64,000 bases of DNA from Chloroflexi bacterium UBA4736 (GCA_002404015.1 DHIW01000108.1:1-64000); one strand, 5' to 3'. Shown: positions 1 to 8,748, numbered from the stretch's first letter. Made by a program: numbers and translations. The notes: a model not told the origin generated them from the sequence alone.

Positions 1-217
1 TCGGCATTGATTGGTCGGAGAAGCCAACTCGGCCATCACCGCCTCGCCCGGCGCTCGCCGCTACTACGACCAGCTCCGTGCCCGCGGAAACACTCACAAC
101 GAGGCCTGCCGCGCTCTCGCCAACAGGCTCATCGGCATCCTCCACGGCTGCCTCCGGACTCGCCAGCTCTATCACGAATCCCTCGCTTGGACGTCCCCGC
201 TCGAGGCGGCCGCTTGA
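1..217 (+). pseudogene. C-terminal remnant of an IS110-family transposase
   Basis: The reading frame ending at the TGA at 215-217 encodes the typical C-terminal end of IS110-type transposases (GEANSAITASPGARRYYDQL, then ANRLIGILHGCLR and a final AW). An in-frame TGA at 8-10 lies directly before this stretch, so the copy looks broken unless the window edge hides something else. It belongs to a different IS110 subgroup from the neighbouring transposase on the opposite strand, judged by its different C-terminal sequence. The rest of the element lies left of the window. Confidence 0.6.
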
Positions 218-1474
218 CGTCTTACACCCCTGGGATGTACTCCCCCCGCAGGCGGGGACGCTTCTATGGCATGTCAAGGCTCTTCAGGAGCTTGAAGAGG
301 CGACGGGCGAGGTAGCGCTTTAAGCAGCGCCGGATTTCTCGGCCGGACTTGCCCTCGGCGGTTCGGCGAGCGATGTACTCGCGAGTCGCCGGGTCGAAGC
401 GGGAGCGACTGAGGACGACCTGGTGGAGTGCCCGATTTAGCTGACGGTCACCGAAGTGATTAAGGCGGTGACGGGTGGTCCGTCCGCTTGAGGCCGGGAT
501 GGGTGCGACGCCAGCCAGGGCGGCAAAGGCGCCTTCACTGCGGAGCCTGCCGGCGTGAGACCAGGAGACCAAGAGTTGGGCGGCCGAGATCGGTCCGACG
601 CCGGTCTGGGCCAGCAGCGGCGCCGCACTGGTGGTGAGCAGAGCTGTCAGTTGCCGCTCGTATTCAGCCGCTTCAGCCGCGAGCTCGAGCGCACGCCGGG
701 CCACCCGTCGCAGGGTGAGAGCGGTGGTCGTGGTCTCCAGGTCACCGGCGCAACGCAAGCGCTGGCAGGCGGCCAGGTGGCGGCCGCCCTTCAGTTCCAA
801 GAGGCGCTCGCGCAGCGGCTCAGGGGCAGTGACTACCAGCGCGTAGACCTGGTTGAGAGCCCGAGTGGAGGCGTCCACGGCACCTGCTCGCGCAGTCAGG
901 GAAACTCGAATCGCCTCCCGCTGACCCCGTCGCCGCGGCTTGGCATGATGAGGCCTGGCAAGCGCCTCTCGAGCAACCCGAATGGCGTCCAGCTGGTCCG
1001 ACTTCCCGGCTCCGCCGGGAGCCCGGCGCTGAGGCCGGTCTCCTTCGAACACCACTTCGCCTTGCTCAGCCAAGAAGCTGGCCAACCCAGCGCCATAGCT
1101 GCCGGTGCCCTCCACCGCCCAGGTCCGCTCCTCGCTCTGGCTCCGCGCCCAGCTCAGCAACCGACGGTAGCCGCCTCGATTGGCAGCAACTTCGAGCGCC
1201 GCCTGGACTGTTCCCAGCTCGTCGAGGAAGGCCGCGCTGTGACCGTCCTTGTGGGTGTCCACCCCAACCACCTCCTCGTGTGGCGTCCAGTGAGGCGCCG
1301 GTCGTGACTTCAAGCACCGAGTGGCAACACTGTGAGGGGCCACGCCGCAAGGCGGGCAAGCTTCTTATCAGGCCAACGGGGTGTCCGACCGGCACCACTG
1401 ACCCTCGAGCGGACAAGTCCCCAGGAAGGCAGTCCTTACTAGACGCCCGGGAGGGTTAGAGCCACGCCCTCGGG
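218..1474 (-). mobile_element. IS110-family insertion sequence, ends not resolved
   Basis: The element is inferred from the intact-looking transposase at 264-1343 and about 130 bp of non-coding sequence on its 5' side. IS110 elements usually lack terminal inverted repeats and often make no target duplication, so the boundaries cannot be placed by eye; those given are only the edges of the gene-free flanks. In this family a non-coding end encodes the bridge RNA that guides recombination. Confidence 0.35.
264..1343 (-). CDS. IS110-family transposase (DEDD recombinase)
   Basis: The 359-residue protein has the N-terminal DEDD RuvC-like domain: GVDTHKDGHSA carries the first Asp, AVEGTGSYG the Glu, and GKSDQLDAIRVA the later Asp residues. 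The C-terminal Transposase_20 domain follows, with QTGVGPISAAQLL and the APIPASSGR segment that holds the catalytic serine, then NRALHQVVLSR. Length and domain order fit a complete IS110 enzyme, so it may still be active. The GTG at 1343 gives a 20-residue extension before the conserved VGVDTHK; an inner GTG just before that motif is also possible. Reaction: guide-RNA-directed recombination of the element, inferred from the family. Confidence 0.9.
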   Translation of the reverse strand: MAPHSVATRCLKSRPAPHWTPHEEVVGVDTHKDGHSAAFLDELGTVQAALEVAANRGGYRRLLSWARSQSEERTWAVEGTGSYGAGLASFLAEQGEVVFEGDRPQRRAPGGAGKSDQLDAIRVAREALARPHHAKPRRRGQREAIRVSLTARAGAVDASTRALNQVYALVVTAPEPLRERLLELKGGRHLAACQRLRCAGDLETTTTALTLRRVARRALELAAEAAEYERQLTALLTTSAAPLLAQTGVGPISAAQLLVSWSHAGRLRSEGAFAALAGVAPIPASSGRTTRHRLNHFGDRQLNRALHQVVLSRSRFDPATREYIARRTAEGKSGREIRRCLKRYLARRLFKLLKSLDMP

Positions 1475-1523
1475 TCACTGGCGCCCTCCAAGTCTCATCT
1501 CACAGGGAGGAATAGCTGACAGC

Positions 1524-1931
1524 CTAAGCCGGAGTGGCGCCTGCAACCTTGCAGAGCCATTCCACGGCGCCGCGCAGGTAGGGCCTGCACTCCACCAGCA
1601 GCTCGACCAGCAGGCGATCGCCCGCCTCGACCCGACCGGCCCACCAGCGCCACTGCCGGCGTCCGGGCTGGAACCAGAAGATCCAGGCGCGCAGGGACCA
1701 CTTGTCGAGAACGCAGCTCTGCCCCGCCACGTCGTCGCTACAGGCCGCCACGAACCAGGTGGGGAGGAGGCGCTTCCACTGCTCGAGCACAGGCCACGGA
1801 CCCTCCGCGTGGGCCAGCACGACCTCCAGCACCTCGCGGACACTCTCCAGCGCTGCCTCCGCTCCGCCGGGGCAGCTGAGGACAAGGGTGTCGAAGTCCC
1901 CGGCCGGCGGCCCGGCCGCGCCCCGGCGCAG
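1524..1931 (-). CDS. Hypothetical protein downstream of the 2-oxoacid dehydrogenase operon
   Basis: No family was recognised. The last 102 codons can begin at a GTG at 1832, but the same frame keeps strong GC3 coding bias upstream for at least 40 codons, almost to the E2 stop at 1964, with no ATG, GTG or TTG there. A CTG at 1931, nine bases after GAGGAG, would give 135 residues and is the start used here. The C-terminal part is rich in Trp and Arg (RAWIFWFQPGRRQWRWWAGR) and has no signal peptide or clear membrane segment. It is probably cotranscribed with the pdh genes. The function is unknown and the start is uncertain. Confidence 0.45.
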   Translation of the reverse strand: MRRGAAGPPAGDFDTLVLSCPGGAEAALESVREVLEVVLAHAEGPWPVLEQWKRLLPTWFVAACSDDVAGQSCVLDKWSLRAWIFWFQPGRRQWRWWAGRVEAGDRLLVELLVECRPYLRGAVEWLCKVAGATPA

Positions 1932-1963
1932 GTGCTCCAGCTCCTCGGCCGATGTGATCGGGG

Positions 1964-3439
1964 CTACGCCTCGGGCGGCACGACCAGGCTGACGGGGTTC
2001 TCGACCAGGCGTCGCACCTCGGCCATGAACTGGGCCGCCGTGGCCCCATAGAACACCCGGTGGTCCACCGACAGGGTCATCCGCATCACCTTGCCCGCTT
2101 TGACCTGGCCCTCCTCGATCACGGGCACATCCTTGATCGCGCCGACGGCGAGGATGGCCGACTCGGGCGGGTTGATGATGGCGTTGAACTCGTCCACGCC
2201 GAACATCCCGAGGTTCGAGATGCTGAATGTGCCGCCGTCCAGGTCACCCTGGCCCGGCTTTCCGGAGCGGGCGCGCTCTATCACCTGGCGGGACTCGATC
2301 GAGATCTGGACCAGGTCCTTCTGGTCGACGTCGTGGACGACCGGGACCAGCAGCCCGAGGCCCTGCGCCGGCGGCACCGCGAGGCCGATGTTGACGGAGC
2401 GCTTGCGCTCGAAGTGGCCGTCCACCCATGACGCGTTGACCTCCGGGAACTTGGTGAGTGCGATGGCGCAGGCCCGCGTCAAAAAGTCGGTCATCGTCAC
2501 CTTGTCGGCGCCGGCGACGGTGTCCTTCAGCTGCTGGCGTATGCGAACCGCCTCGTCGACGCGAGCCTCCACCGTCACATAGAAGTGGGGAACCGTAGTC
2601 TTCGAAGCCGTCATGCGCTTGGCGATCGTCTGCTGCATCCGGTTCGGTTCCACGACCTCGACCTCGGGGCCGCCCGGCCGGGGCCGGCGCTCCTCTCGGG
2701 CCGGCGCCTGCGGGCGGCCCTTGCGAGCGCCGTCGGCCGCCTTCAGCACGTCTTCCTTGACGATCCGGCCCTCCGGCCCGCTGCCCGTGAGGTCGCGCAG
2801 GTCCACCCCCATCTCGGCCGCCAGCCGGGCGGCGATCGGGGACGCCTTGATGTGCGGCTCCTCGGGTTCTTCCGCGGACTCCTCGGGCGCAGGCTCAGCC
2901 TTCTCCTCGGCCTCGTCTTCGGCCGGGGCTGCCTCAGCCTTCCGCGCGGCTTTGGCCGGGGCGGGCTCGACCTTTTCCTCGGCCTCGTCCTCGGTCGGCT
3001 CAGCCTTCTCCTCGGCCTCGTCTTCGGCAGGCTCAGCCTTTTCATCGGCCTCGTCTTCGGCAGGCTCGGCCTTCTCCTCGGCCTCGTCCTCGGCCGGCTC
3101 GGCCTTCTCCTCGTCCTCGGTCGGCTCAGCCTTCTCCTCGGCCTTCTCCTCAGCCTCGTCTTCGGCCGGCTCAGCCGCGGCCTTGGCCGGCTTCTTGGCC
3201 TTGGGCGCCTCGCCGCCGATGGTCGCGATCTGCGCCCCGACCGGGGCGGCGGCTCCCTTGTCGACGACGATGTGGAGCACGCCGTCGGCCTCGGCCTCGA
3301 TCTCGAAGCTGGCCTTGTCCGACTCGATCTCAGCCAGCACCTCGCCCTTCTTGACCTCGTCGCCGTCGGACTTCTTCCAGTCGAGGACGGTGCCCTCCTC
3401 CATGGTGTCCGAGAGCTTCGGCATGTTCACATCAGGCAT
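1964..3439 (-). CDS. pdhC: Dihydrolipoamide acyltransferase E2 of a pyruvate/2-oxoacid dehydrogenase complex
   Basis: E2 core subunit that transfers the acyl group from lipoyl-lysine to CoA. The 491 residues hold one N-terminal lipoyl domain (lipoyl Lys42 in ESDKASFE), a roughly 100-residue linker of repeated AEPAEDEAEEK-like units, a peripheral-subunit-binding domain at about 198-234 (KASPIAARLAAEMGVDL), and the C-terminal catalytic domain. The catalytic DHRxxxG motif reads DHRVFYG: His460 is present, but the Asp of the usual HRxxDG is Tyr464. The ATG lies 3 bp after the E1beta stop. It is the last recognised gene of the pdh operon. Whether the substrate is pyruvate or a branched-chain oxoacid cannot be settled here. 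Confidence 0.93.
   Translation of the reverse strand: MPDVNMPKLSDTMEEGTVLDWKKSDGDEVKKGEVLAEIESDKASFEIEAEADGVLHIVVDKGAAAPVGAQIATIGGEAPKAKKPAKAAAEPAEDEAEEKAEEKAEPTEDEEKAEPAEDEAEEKAEPAEDEADEKAEPAEDEAEEKAEPTEDEAEEKVEPAPAKAARKAEAAPAEDEAEEKAEPAPEESAEEPEEPHIKASPIAARLAAEMGVDLRDLTGSGPEGRIVKEDVLKAADGARKGRPQAPAREERRPRPGGPEVEVVEPNRMQQTIAKRMTASKTTVPHFYVTVEARVDEAVRIRQQLKDTVAGADKVTMTDFLTRACAIALTKFPEVNASWVDGHFERKRSVNIGLAVPPAQGLGLLVPVVHDVDQKDLVQISIESRQVIERARSGKPGQGDLDGGTFSISNLGMFGVDEFNAIINPPESAILAVGAIKDVPVIEEGQVKAGKVMRMTLSVDHRVFYGATAAQFMAEVRRLVENPVSLVVPPEA
2870..3172 (-). repeat. In-frame repeat region encoding the Glu/Ala/Lys linker of E2
   Basis: About 300 bp of imperfect tandem repeats with a period near 33 bp encode AEPAEDEAEEK and variants between the lipoyl and subunit-binding domains. 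Flexible Ala/Pro/charged linkers are normal in E2 proteins; the repetitiveness suggests that linker length can change by slippage or recombination. Confidence 0.8.
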
Positions 3440-3442
3440 GGC

Positions 3443-4432
3443 TCAGCCGTCCCCATTCTTGCCGATCGTCTTCAGGGCCATGCGGACGATGTCGTCCGCC
3501 GCTGGGATCGCGGCGCGCTCCAGCTGCTGGTTGTAGGGCATGGGGACCTCCGCCCCGCCCAGGCGCAGGATGGGCGCGTCCAGGTAGTCGAAGCAGCGTT
3601 CCTGGATCCCCGCGGCCAGCTCGGCGCCGACGCCGTACGTCGGCCAGCCCTCTTCGCAGATCAGCGCCCGGTTGGTCTTCTTCACCGACTTCACGATCGG
3701 CTCCCAGTCGATCGGACGGATGGTGCGCAGGTCGATGATCTCGACGTCCACGTCCTCCTCCTCGAGCCGCGGGGCGGCGGCCATCGCCATCACGGCCTGC
3801 CGCGAGATTCCGACGATCGTCAGGTCGGTGCCCTGGCGCCTGAGCGCCGCCTTGCCGAGTGGGGTCGTGTACTCCTCGTCGGGGACCTCGCCGCGCAGGT
3901 TGTACAGCGACATCGACTCCAGGAACATAACCGGGTTGTCGTCGCGGATGGCCGACTTGAGCATGCCCTTGGCGTCCTCCGGCGTGGTCGGGGCGACCGT
4001 GATGAGGCCGGGGATCATGCCGTACAGGACCTCGAAGCTATGCGAGTGCTGCGACGACAGCTGATGGCCGGCGCCGCCTGGCATTCGGATCACCATCGGG
4101 ACGCCGACCTCACCGCCGAACATGTAGCGGATCTTGGCGGCGTTCTGGACGATCTGGTCGTAGGCGACCAGCGAGAAGTTGATGGTCATCAGCTCCACCA
4201 CCGGGCGCAGCCCGGTCATGGCGGAGCCGATCGCCGAGCCCACGATGACCTCCTCGGCGATGGGCGCGTCGACGACCCGCATGTCGCCGTACTTGTCCAG
4301 CAGCCCGTCCGTGACGCGATAGGCGCCGCCGAACTTTCCGATGTCCTCGCCGACCAGGTAGACGCGGTCGTCGCGCTCCATCTCTTCGTCTAGAGCCTCG
4401 CGCAGCGCGACCCGGAACAGCTTCTCAGACAC
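3443..4432 (-). CDS. pdhB: Pyruvate/2-oxoacid dehydrogenase E1 component, beta subunit
   Basis: The 329-residue transketolase-like beta subunit pairs with E1alpha in thiamine-diphosphate-dependent decarboxylation. Visible family features are VALREALDEEMERD at the start, LVGEDIGKFGGAYRVT (the conserved Glu near ThDP), a pyrimidine-binding region through IAEEVIVGSAIGSAMTGL, GHQLSSQHSHSFE, and the C-terminal transketolase domain with IDLRTIRPIDW and EEGWPTYGVGAE. The start overlaps the end of the upstream E3-E1alpha ORF by 8 bp, and E2 follows after 3 bp, so the genes are translationally coupled. Length is normal. Confidence 0.95.
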   Translation of the reverse strand: MSEKLFRVALREALDEEMERDDRVYLVGEDIGKFGGAYRVTDGLLDKYGDMRVVDAPIAEEVIVGSAIGSAMTGLRPVVELMTINFSLVAYDQIVQNAAKIRYMFGGEVGVPMVIRMPGGAGHQLSSQHSHSFEVLYGMIPGLITVAPTTPEDAKGMLKSAIRDDNPVMFLESMSLYNLRGEVPDEEYTTPLGKAALRRQGTDLTIVGISRQAVMAMAAAPRLEEEDVDVEIIDLRTIRPIDWEPIVKSVKKTNRALICEEGWPTYGVGAELAAGIQERCFDYLDAPILRLGGAEVPMPYNQQLERAAIPAADDIVRMALKTIGKNGDG

Positions 4433-6959
4433 GGGCCGCCTCCCAGTCCTCGGTGTACACGTTCTTGTAGAGCTCGTCCGGGGTGGGGTTGGGGCTCTCG
4501 TCCGCGAACTTCACGATCTCGTCGACCTCGGTGTCGACCTCGTCTCGCATCTTCTTGAAGTCCTTCTCGTCGGCGATCCCCGCCTCCTCCAGCTGGTGCT
4601 CGAAGAAGACGATGGGGTCGGACTTCCGCCACTTGGCCTTCTCCGCATCCGACCGGTACTTGTCGGGGTCCACCACCGAGTGGCCCTTGAAGCGGTACGT
4701 GAACGCCTCGATGAAGCGCGGCTCCGAGTCGCGGCGCGTCTTCTCCAGAACCTCGCTGGTCTTGTGCATCACCTCCAGGAGGTCCATGCCGTCGACCCGG
4801 ATGGACTCCATGTCGTAAGCGCAGGCCCGCTTGTAGATCTCGCTGACGGCCGAGGCGGACTCGACCGGCGTGCCCATGCCGTACTGGTTGTTGATGCAGA
4901 ACCAGACCATCGGCAGCTTCCGCACCTTGGAGTAGTTCAGCGACTCGTGGAAGGCGCCGATGTTCGTGGCGCCGTCGCCGAACATGCAGAAGACCACGTC
5001 CTTCGCCTTCTGGTACTTGATCGAGAAGGCGGCGCCCGTGGCCAGCGGCAGGTGGCCGCCGACGATGCCGTAGCCGCCCATGAAGCGGTGCTTCAGGTCG
5101 AAGATGTGCATCGAGCCGCCGCGCCCGTGCGACGTGCCGGTCTCCTTGCCGAAGAGCTCGGCCATCACGGCCTTGGGGTCGACGCCGCGGGCGATGGCGT
5201 GGCCGTGCTCGCGGTAGCTGGTGTAGATGTAATCGCCCGGCCGGAGCGGGATGATGCCGCCGACCACGGTGGCCTCCTCGCCCAGGTTGAGGTGGCAGTA
5301 GCCGCCGATCTTGGCCCGCGTGTACTCGGTCTGCGCCCGCTCCTCGAACCTGCGGATCAAGTACATGACGCGCAGCAGTCCCAGCAGCTCGCGGCGGCTC
5401 TCTTTGGCGAGCTCCAGCCGGCCGGGATCCTTGATCTTCAACGCCGGCGCCTCCGGTTTCGGCAGGTCCGTCCTGACCTTGCCGTTGCCGGATTGCGGCT
5501 TTTCCTGTACTGAACGGGCCACCTGGGCAGTCTCCTCCTTAGGCTTGGAAGCCGCCGCCGCGGCGGCCGGCTGGGATCTCCTCCGGTTCTGGATGTGGAT
5601 CGCCCGGCCATCGGCCGCCAGCGCCGCCTCGAAGAACGACTCCGCCAACGTCGGGTGGGCGTGGATGGTCAGGTCGATGTCGTGGATCTTCAGGCGCTGC
5701 TGGACGGCCAGGGTGGCTTCGGCGATCACGTCCGTGACGCGGGGACCCACCATCTGGACTCCCAGGATGACGTCGCTCCGAGCGTCGGCCACGACCTTGA
5801 TGGCGCCCTCGGTCTGGCCCAGCGTGCGGGCGCGGCCGGAGGCGGCGAACGGGAAGCGGCCGACCTTGACCGCCAACCCCTGCTCCTTCGCCTCCTGCTC
5901 GCCGAGGCCCACGTTGGCGATCTCGGGGTCGGTGTAGATGCAGTTGGGCACCGCGTGGTAGTCGGGCTTGCGGTCGCTGCCGCAGATGTTCTCGACGGCG
6001 CAGACGCCCTCGTATGACGCGACGTGGGCGAGCATGATCCCGCCGATCACATCGCCGATGGCCCAGATCCCGTCCACGCTGGTGCGTAGGTGGTCGTCCA
6101 CCTTGACGCAGCCCTTCTCCAGCTCGACGCCGAGCTCTTCCAGCCCCAGGTCCTTCGTGAAGGGCGCCCGACCGGTCGCCAGCAGCACCACGTCGGCCGG
6201 ACTCTTGGCGGACTCGCCGGCAACGCTGAAGCGGACCTCGAAGCCGCCCCTCTTCTTGGCGACCTCCTCGACCCTGGCCTCGGTCTGGATGACGCCGCCG
6301 ATCCCCTCGAAGTGCTTCCGGTACATCTGCACCATCTCCGACTCCACCATGGGCAGGATCTGGGGCTGCATCTCGATCACGGTCACCCTGGTCCCGAGCG
6401 CGGCGAAGAGTGCGCCCCATTCCATCCCGACCACACCGCCACCGATCACGGCCAGGCTTTTCGGCACCCTGCGCAGATCCAGGATCTGGTCGGAGTTGAT
6501 GGTGTGCTCGACGCCCTTGATGGGGAGGCTGGAGGGCACCGAGCCGGTCGCCACCACGATGTCCTTGGCCTGGATGGTCTCGCTCCCGAAACTGACCTGG
6601 CCGCCTTTGAGCAGCCGGCCGCCACCCTTGAAGAGCTGGATGCCATTCGCCTTCATGAGCATCTCGACACCCTTGACGTTCTGGTCCACGACCTGGTCCC
6701 GGCGCCGGCTGGCCGCGGCCAGGTCGAAGCGGATGTTGTCGGCGACCACCCCGAACTCGGCGCCGCGCTCGACCAGCGAGAAGAGCTCGCTGGACTGCAG
6801 CATGGCCTTGGTGGGGATGCACCCGCGCACGACGCAGGTGCCACCGAGACGATCCTTCTCGACGATCGCGGTGCGCGCGCCTAGCTGCGCGGCGCGGATG
6901 GCGGCGACGTAACCGCCCGGGCCGCCGCCCACCACGGCGACGTCAAAGCGCTCGGGCAC
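4425..6959 (-). CDS. Fused dihydrolipoamide dehydrogenase (E3) and E1-alpha
   Basis: One 844-residue ORF encodes two subunits. Residues 1 to about 460 are a complete E3 flavoprotein: FAD motif GGGPGG, redox pair Cys42/Cys47 in GGTCVVRGCIP, NAD motif VIGGGVVGMEWG, and the C-terminal HAHPTLAE catalytic motif. An Ala/Pro/Lys-rich linker (about 460-515) leads to a full E1alpha with the ThDP motif GDGATNIGAFHESLNY...NN. The GTG start at 6959 has AAAGGAG five bases upstream. Inside the linker an in-frame GTG at 5522 (Val480) follows AAGGAGGAG (GGAG nine bases away); initiation there would yield a free 365-residue E1alpha, the usual size. E1beta follows with an 8-bp overlap. The fusion is unusual, but the frame is unbroken. 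Confidence 0.92.
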   Translation of the reverse strand: MPERFDVAVVGGGPGGYVAAIRAAQLGARTAIVEKDRLGGTCVVRGCIPTKAMLQSSELFSLVERGAEFGVVADNIRFDLAAASRRRDQVVDQNVKGVEMLMKANGIQLFKGGGRLLKGGQVSFGSETIQAKDIVVATGSVPSSLPIKGVEHTINSDQILDLRRVPKSLAVIGGGVVGMEWGALFAALGTRVTVIEMQPQILPMVESEMVQMYRKHFEGIGGVIQTEARVEEVAKKRGGFEVRFSVAGESAKSPADVVLLATGRAPFTKDLGLEELGVELEKGCVKVDDHLRTSVDGIWAIGDVIGGIMLAHVASYEGVCAVENICGSDRKPDYHAVPNCIYTDPEIANVGLGEQEAKEQGLAVKVGRFPFAASGRARTLGQTEGAIKVVADARSDVILGVQMVGPRVTDVIAEATLAVQQRLKIHDIDLTIHAHPTLAESFFEAALAADGRAIHIQNRRRSQPAAAAAASKPKEETAQVARSVQEKPQSGNGKVRTDLPKPEAPALKIKDPGRLELAKESRRELLGLLRVMYLIRRFEERAQTEYTRAKIGGYCHLNLGEEATVVGGIIPLRPGDYIYTSYREHGHAIARGVDPKAVMAELFGKETGTSHGRGGSMHIFDLKHRFMGGYGIVGGHLPLATGAAFSIKYQKAKDVVFCMFGDGATNIGAFHESLNYSKVRKLPMVWFCINNQYGMGTPVESASAVSEIYKRACAYDMESIRVDGMDLLEVMHKTSEVLEKTRRDSEPRFIEAFTYRFKGHSVVDPDKYRSDAEKAKWRKSDPIVFFEHQLEEAGIADEKDFKKMRDEVDTEVDEIVKFADESPNPTPDELYKNVYTEDWEAARV

Positions 6960-6993
6960 TATTGCTCCTTTCTATGGTGGCTATCAGCCCAAA

Positions 6994-8748
6994 TTATGAC
7001 TGGGGCCGGTAGCGGTTCGTGATGGGCATGCGCCGGTCACGGCCGAAGGCGCGGGGCGTGATCTTCACGCCGGGCGGAGCCTGCCGCCGCTTGTACTCGG
7101 AGTTGTCCACCAGCGCGATCACTCGCCTGACGGTGGCAGGGTCGTGGCCGGCGGCCACCAGCTCCTCGACGCTGCGGTCGTCCTCCACGTAGCCCTGCAG
7201 GATGGGATCCAGCTCCTCGTACGGAGGCAGGCTGTCCTGGTCGGTCTGGTTGGGCCGCAGCTCGGCGCTGGGCGGCTTCTTCAGCACGCGGTCGGGGATG
7301 GCCGCCCCGTCGATCGAGTTGCGGTAGCGGCAGAGCTCGTAGACCAGCGTCTTGGGGATGTCCTTCAGGACCGCGAAGCCGCCCGCCATGTCGCCATACA
7401 GGGTGCAGTAGCCGGTGGCCAGCTCGGACTTGTTGCCGGTCGAGACCAGCAGCCAGTCGAACTTGTTGGACAGGCTCATCAGGATCAGGCCCCGGATCCG
7501 TGCCTGCTGGTTCTCCTCGGCAAGCCCCTCCGGCGTGCCCCGGAAGGTCTCGGCCAGCGACCCGGCCAGCGCCTCCCGGGTCGGCTCGATTGGTATCTCG
7601 AGGGTCCGGATGTCCAGGTTCTCGGCCAGAAGCGCAGCGTCCTCCATGCTCTCCCGGGACGTGAAGCGGGAGGGCATCAGGGCCCCGATCACGTTCTGGG
7701 CGCCCAGGGCGTCCACCGCCACGGCTGCGGTCAGCGATGAGTCGATGCCGCCCGAGAGGCCGAGCACGACCTTCTCGAAGCGGGTCGCCTTTCGCACGTA
7801 GTCGGCGGTCCCCACCTTCAGAGCCTCGTAGACCTCGGCCGGGCCCTCGAGCGGCGTGGCCAGGCTGCTGTGGCGCGGCCGCCGGGGGCGCTCCTGGGGA
7901 GCCTCGCTGACCATCACCTGGCTGACCTCCAGGCCGTGCTGCTGGTCCTCCTGGGCCTCCTTGCGGAGGCGGGTGTCGTGGAGACGCTGGCCGAAGACCG
8001 AGCCGACGTCCAGGTCGACGACGACAAGTTCCTCCTTGAACGAGGCGCCCTGGGCGAGCAGCTCGCCCTCGGGACCGAAAACCATCGAGTTGCCGTCGAA
8101 GACCAGCTCATCCTGGCCGCCCACCAGGTTCACCCAGGCCACGAACGCCCGGGAGTCCATGGCACGGGTCGCGATCATGGTCTGCCGGAACTCCCGCTTG
8201 CCCGCGTGGTAGGGCGAGCCGTTGATGTTCACGAGCAGCTCGGCGCCATGGGCGGCCTGGACCGAGATGGGTCCGCTCGGATACCAGGCGTCCTCACAGA
8301 CCGTGACCCCGATCCGGATCCCGCCCAGCTCGAAGATCGGACAGCGGCGGCCGCGCTGGAAGTAGCGGTCCTCGTCGAAGACCCCGTAGTTGGGCAGGTA
8401 GACCTTGTGGTAGACGCCCTTCAGCTCGCCCCCGTAGGCGAAGGCGGCGGCGTTGAAAATGTCGCCCTCGAGGTCCACGAAGCCGGCGATCACCGCGATG
8501 CCCTGGCTGGCCGCCACGACCCGGTCCCGATAGCGCAGGTTGTCGCGGATGAAGCTGGGCTTGAGCAGCAGGTCCTCGGGCGGGTAGCCGGGAATGGCGA
8601 GCTCGGGGAACGCGACCAGGTCGGCCCCCTCGCCCCGGGCCCGATCGATCCAGTCCAGGATCTGGGCGGTATTGCCTTCCAGGTCGCCGACGGTGCTGTT
8701 GATCTGGGCCAGCGCCACCCGCAACGAGCGCGGCCGGTGGGTCTCCAC
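6994..8748 (-). CDS. nadE: Glutamine-dependent NAD+ synthetase
   Basis: Converts nicotinic acid adenine dinucleotide to NAD+ using glutamine and ATP. The N-terminal nitrilase domain carries its Glu-Lys-Cys triad in FPELAIPGYPPED, YHKVYLPNYG and VTVCEDAW. The C-terminal synthetase domain has the PP-loop SGGIDSS and STGNKSELATGYCTLYGD. With the GTG at 8748 chosen, the protein has 584 residues. A longer frame back to 8886 would add 46 residues that look non-coding and overlap the divergent ttuB gene, so it was not used. The gene is divergent from ttuB with a gap of about 40 bp that must hold both promoters. Confidence 0.94.
   Translation of the reverse strand: METHRPRSLRVALAQINSTVGDLEGNTAQILDWIDRARGEGADLVAFPELAIPGYPPEDLLLKPSFIRDNLRYRDRVVAASQGIAVIAGFVDLEGDIFNAAAFAYGGELKGVYHKVYLPNYGVFDEDRYFQRGRRCPIFELGGIRIGVTVCEDAWYPSGPISVQAAHGAELLVNINGSPYHAGKREFRQTMIATRAMDSRAFVAWVNLVGGQDELVFDGNSMVFGPEGELLAQGASFKEELVVVDLDVGSVFGQRLHDTRLRKEAQEDQQHGLEVSQVMVSEAPQERPRRPRHSSLATPLEGPAEVYEALKVGTADYVRKATRFEKVVLGLSGGIDSSLTAAVAVDALGAQNVIGALMPSRFTSRESMEDAALLAENLDIRTLEIPIEPTREALAGSLAETFRGTPEGLAEENQQARIRGLILMSLSNKFDWLLVSTGNKSELATGYCTLYGDMAGGFAVLKDIPKTLVYELCRYRNSIDGAAIPDRVLKKPPSAELRPNQTDQDSLPPYEELDPILQGYVEDDRSVEELVAAGHDPATVRRVIALVDNSEYKRRQAPPGVKITPRAFGRDRRMPITNRYRPQS

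Noticed and set aside
2585..4393. A 602-codon plus-strand ORF opposite E2 and E1beta
   Set aside because: It is antisense to two clearly conserved genes; long shadow ORFs are expected in GC-rich DNA, and its Leu/Arg/Gly/His composition mirrors the repeats on the other strand.
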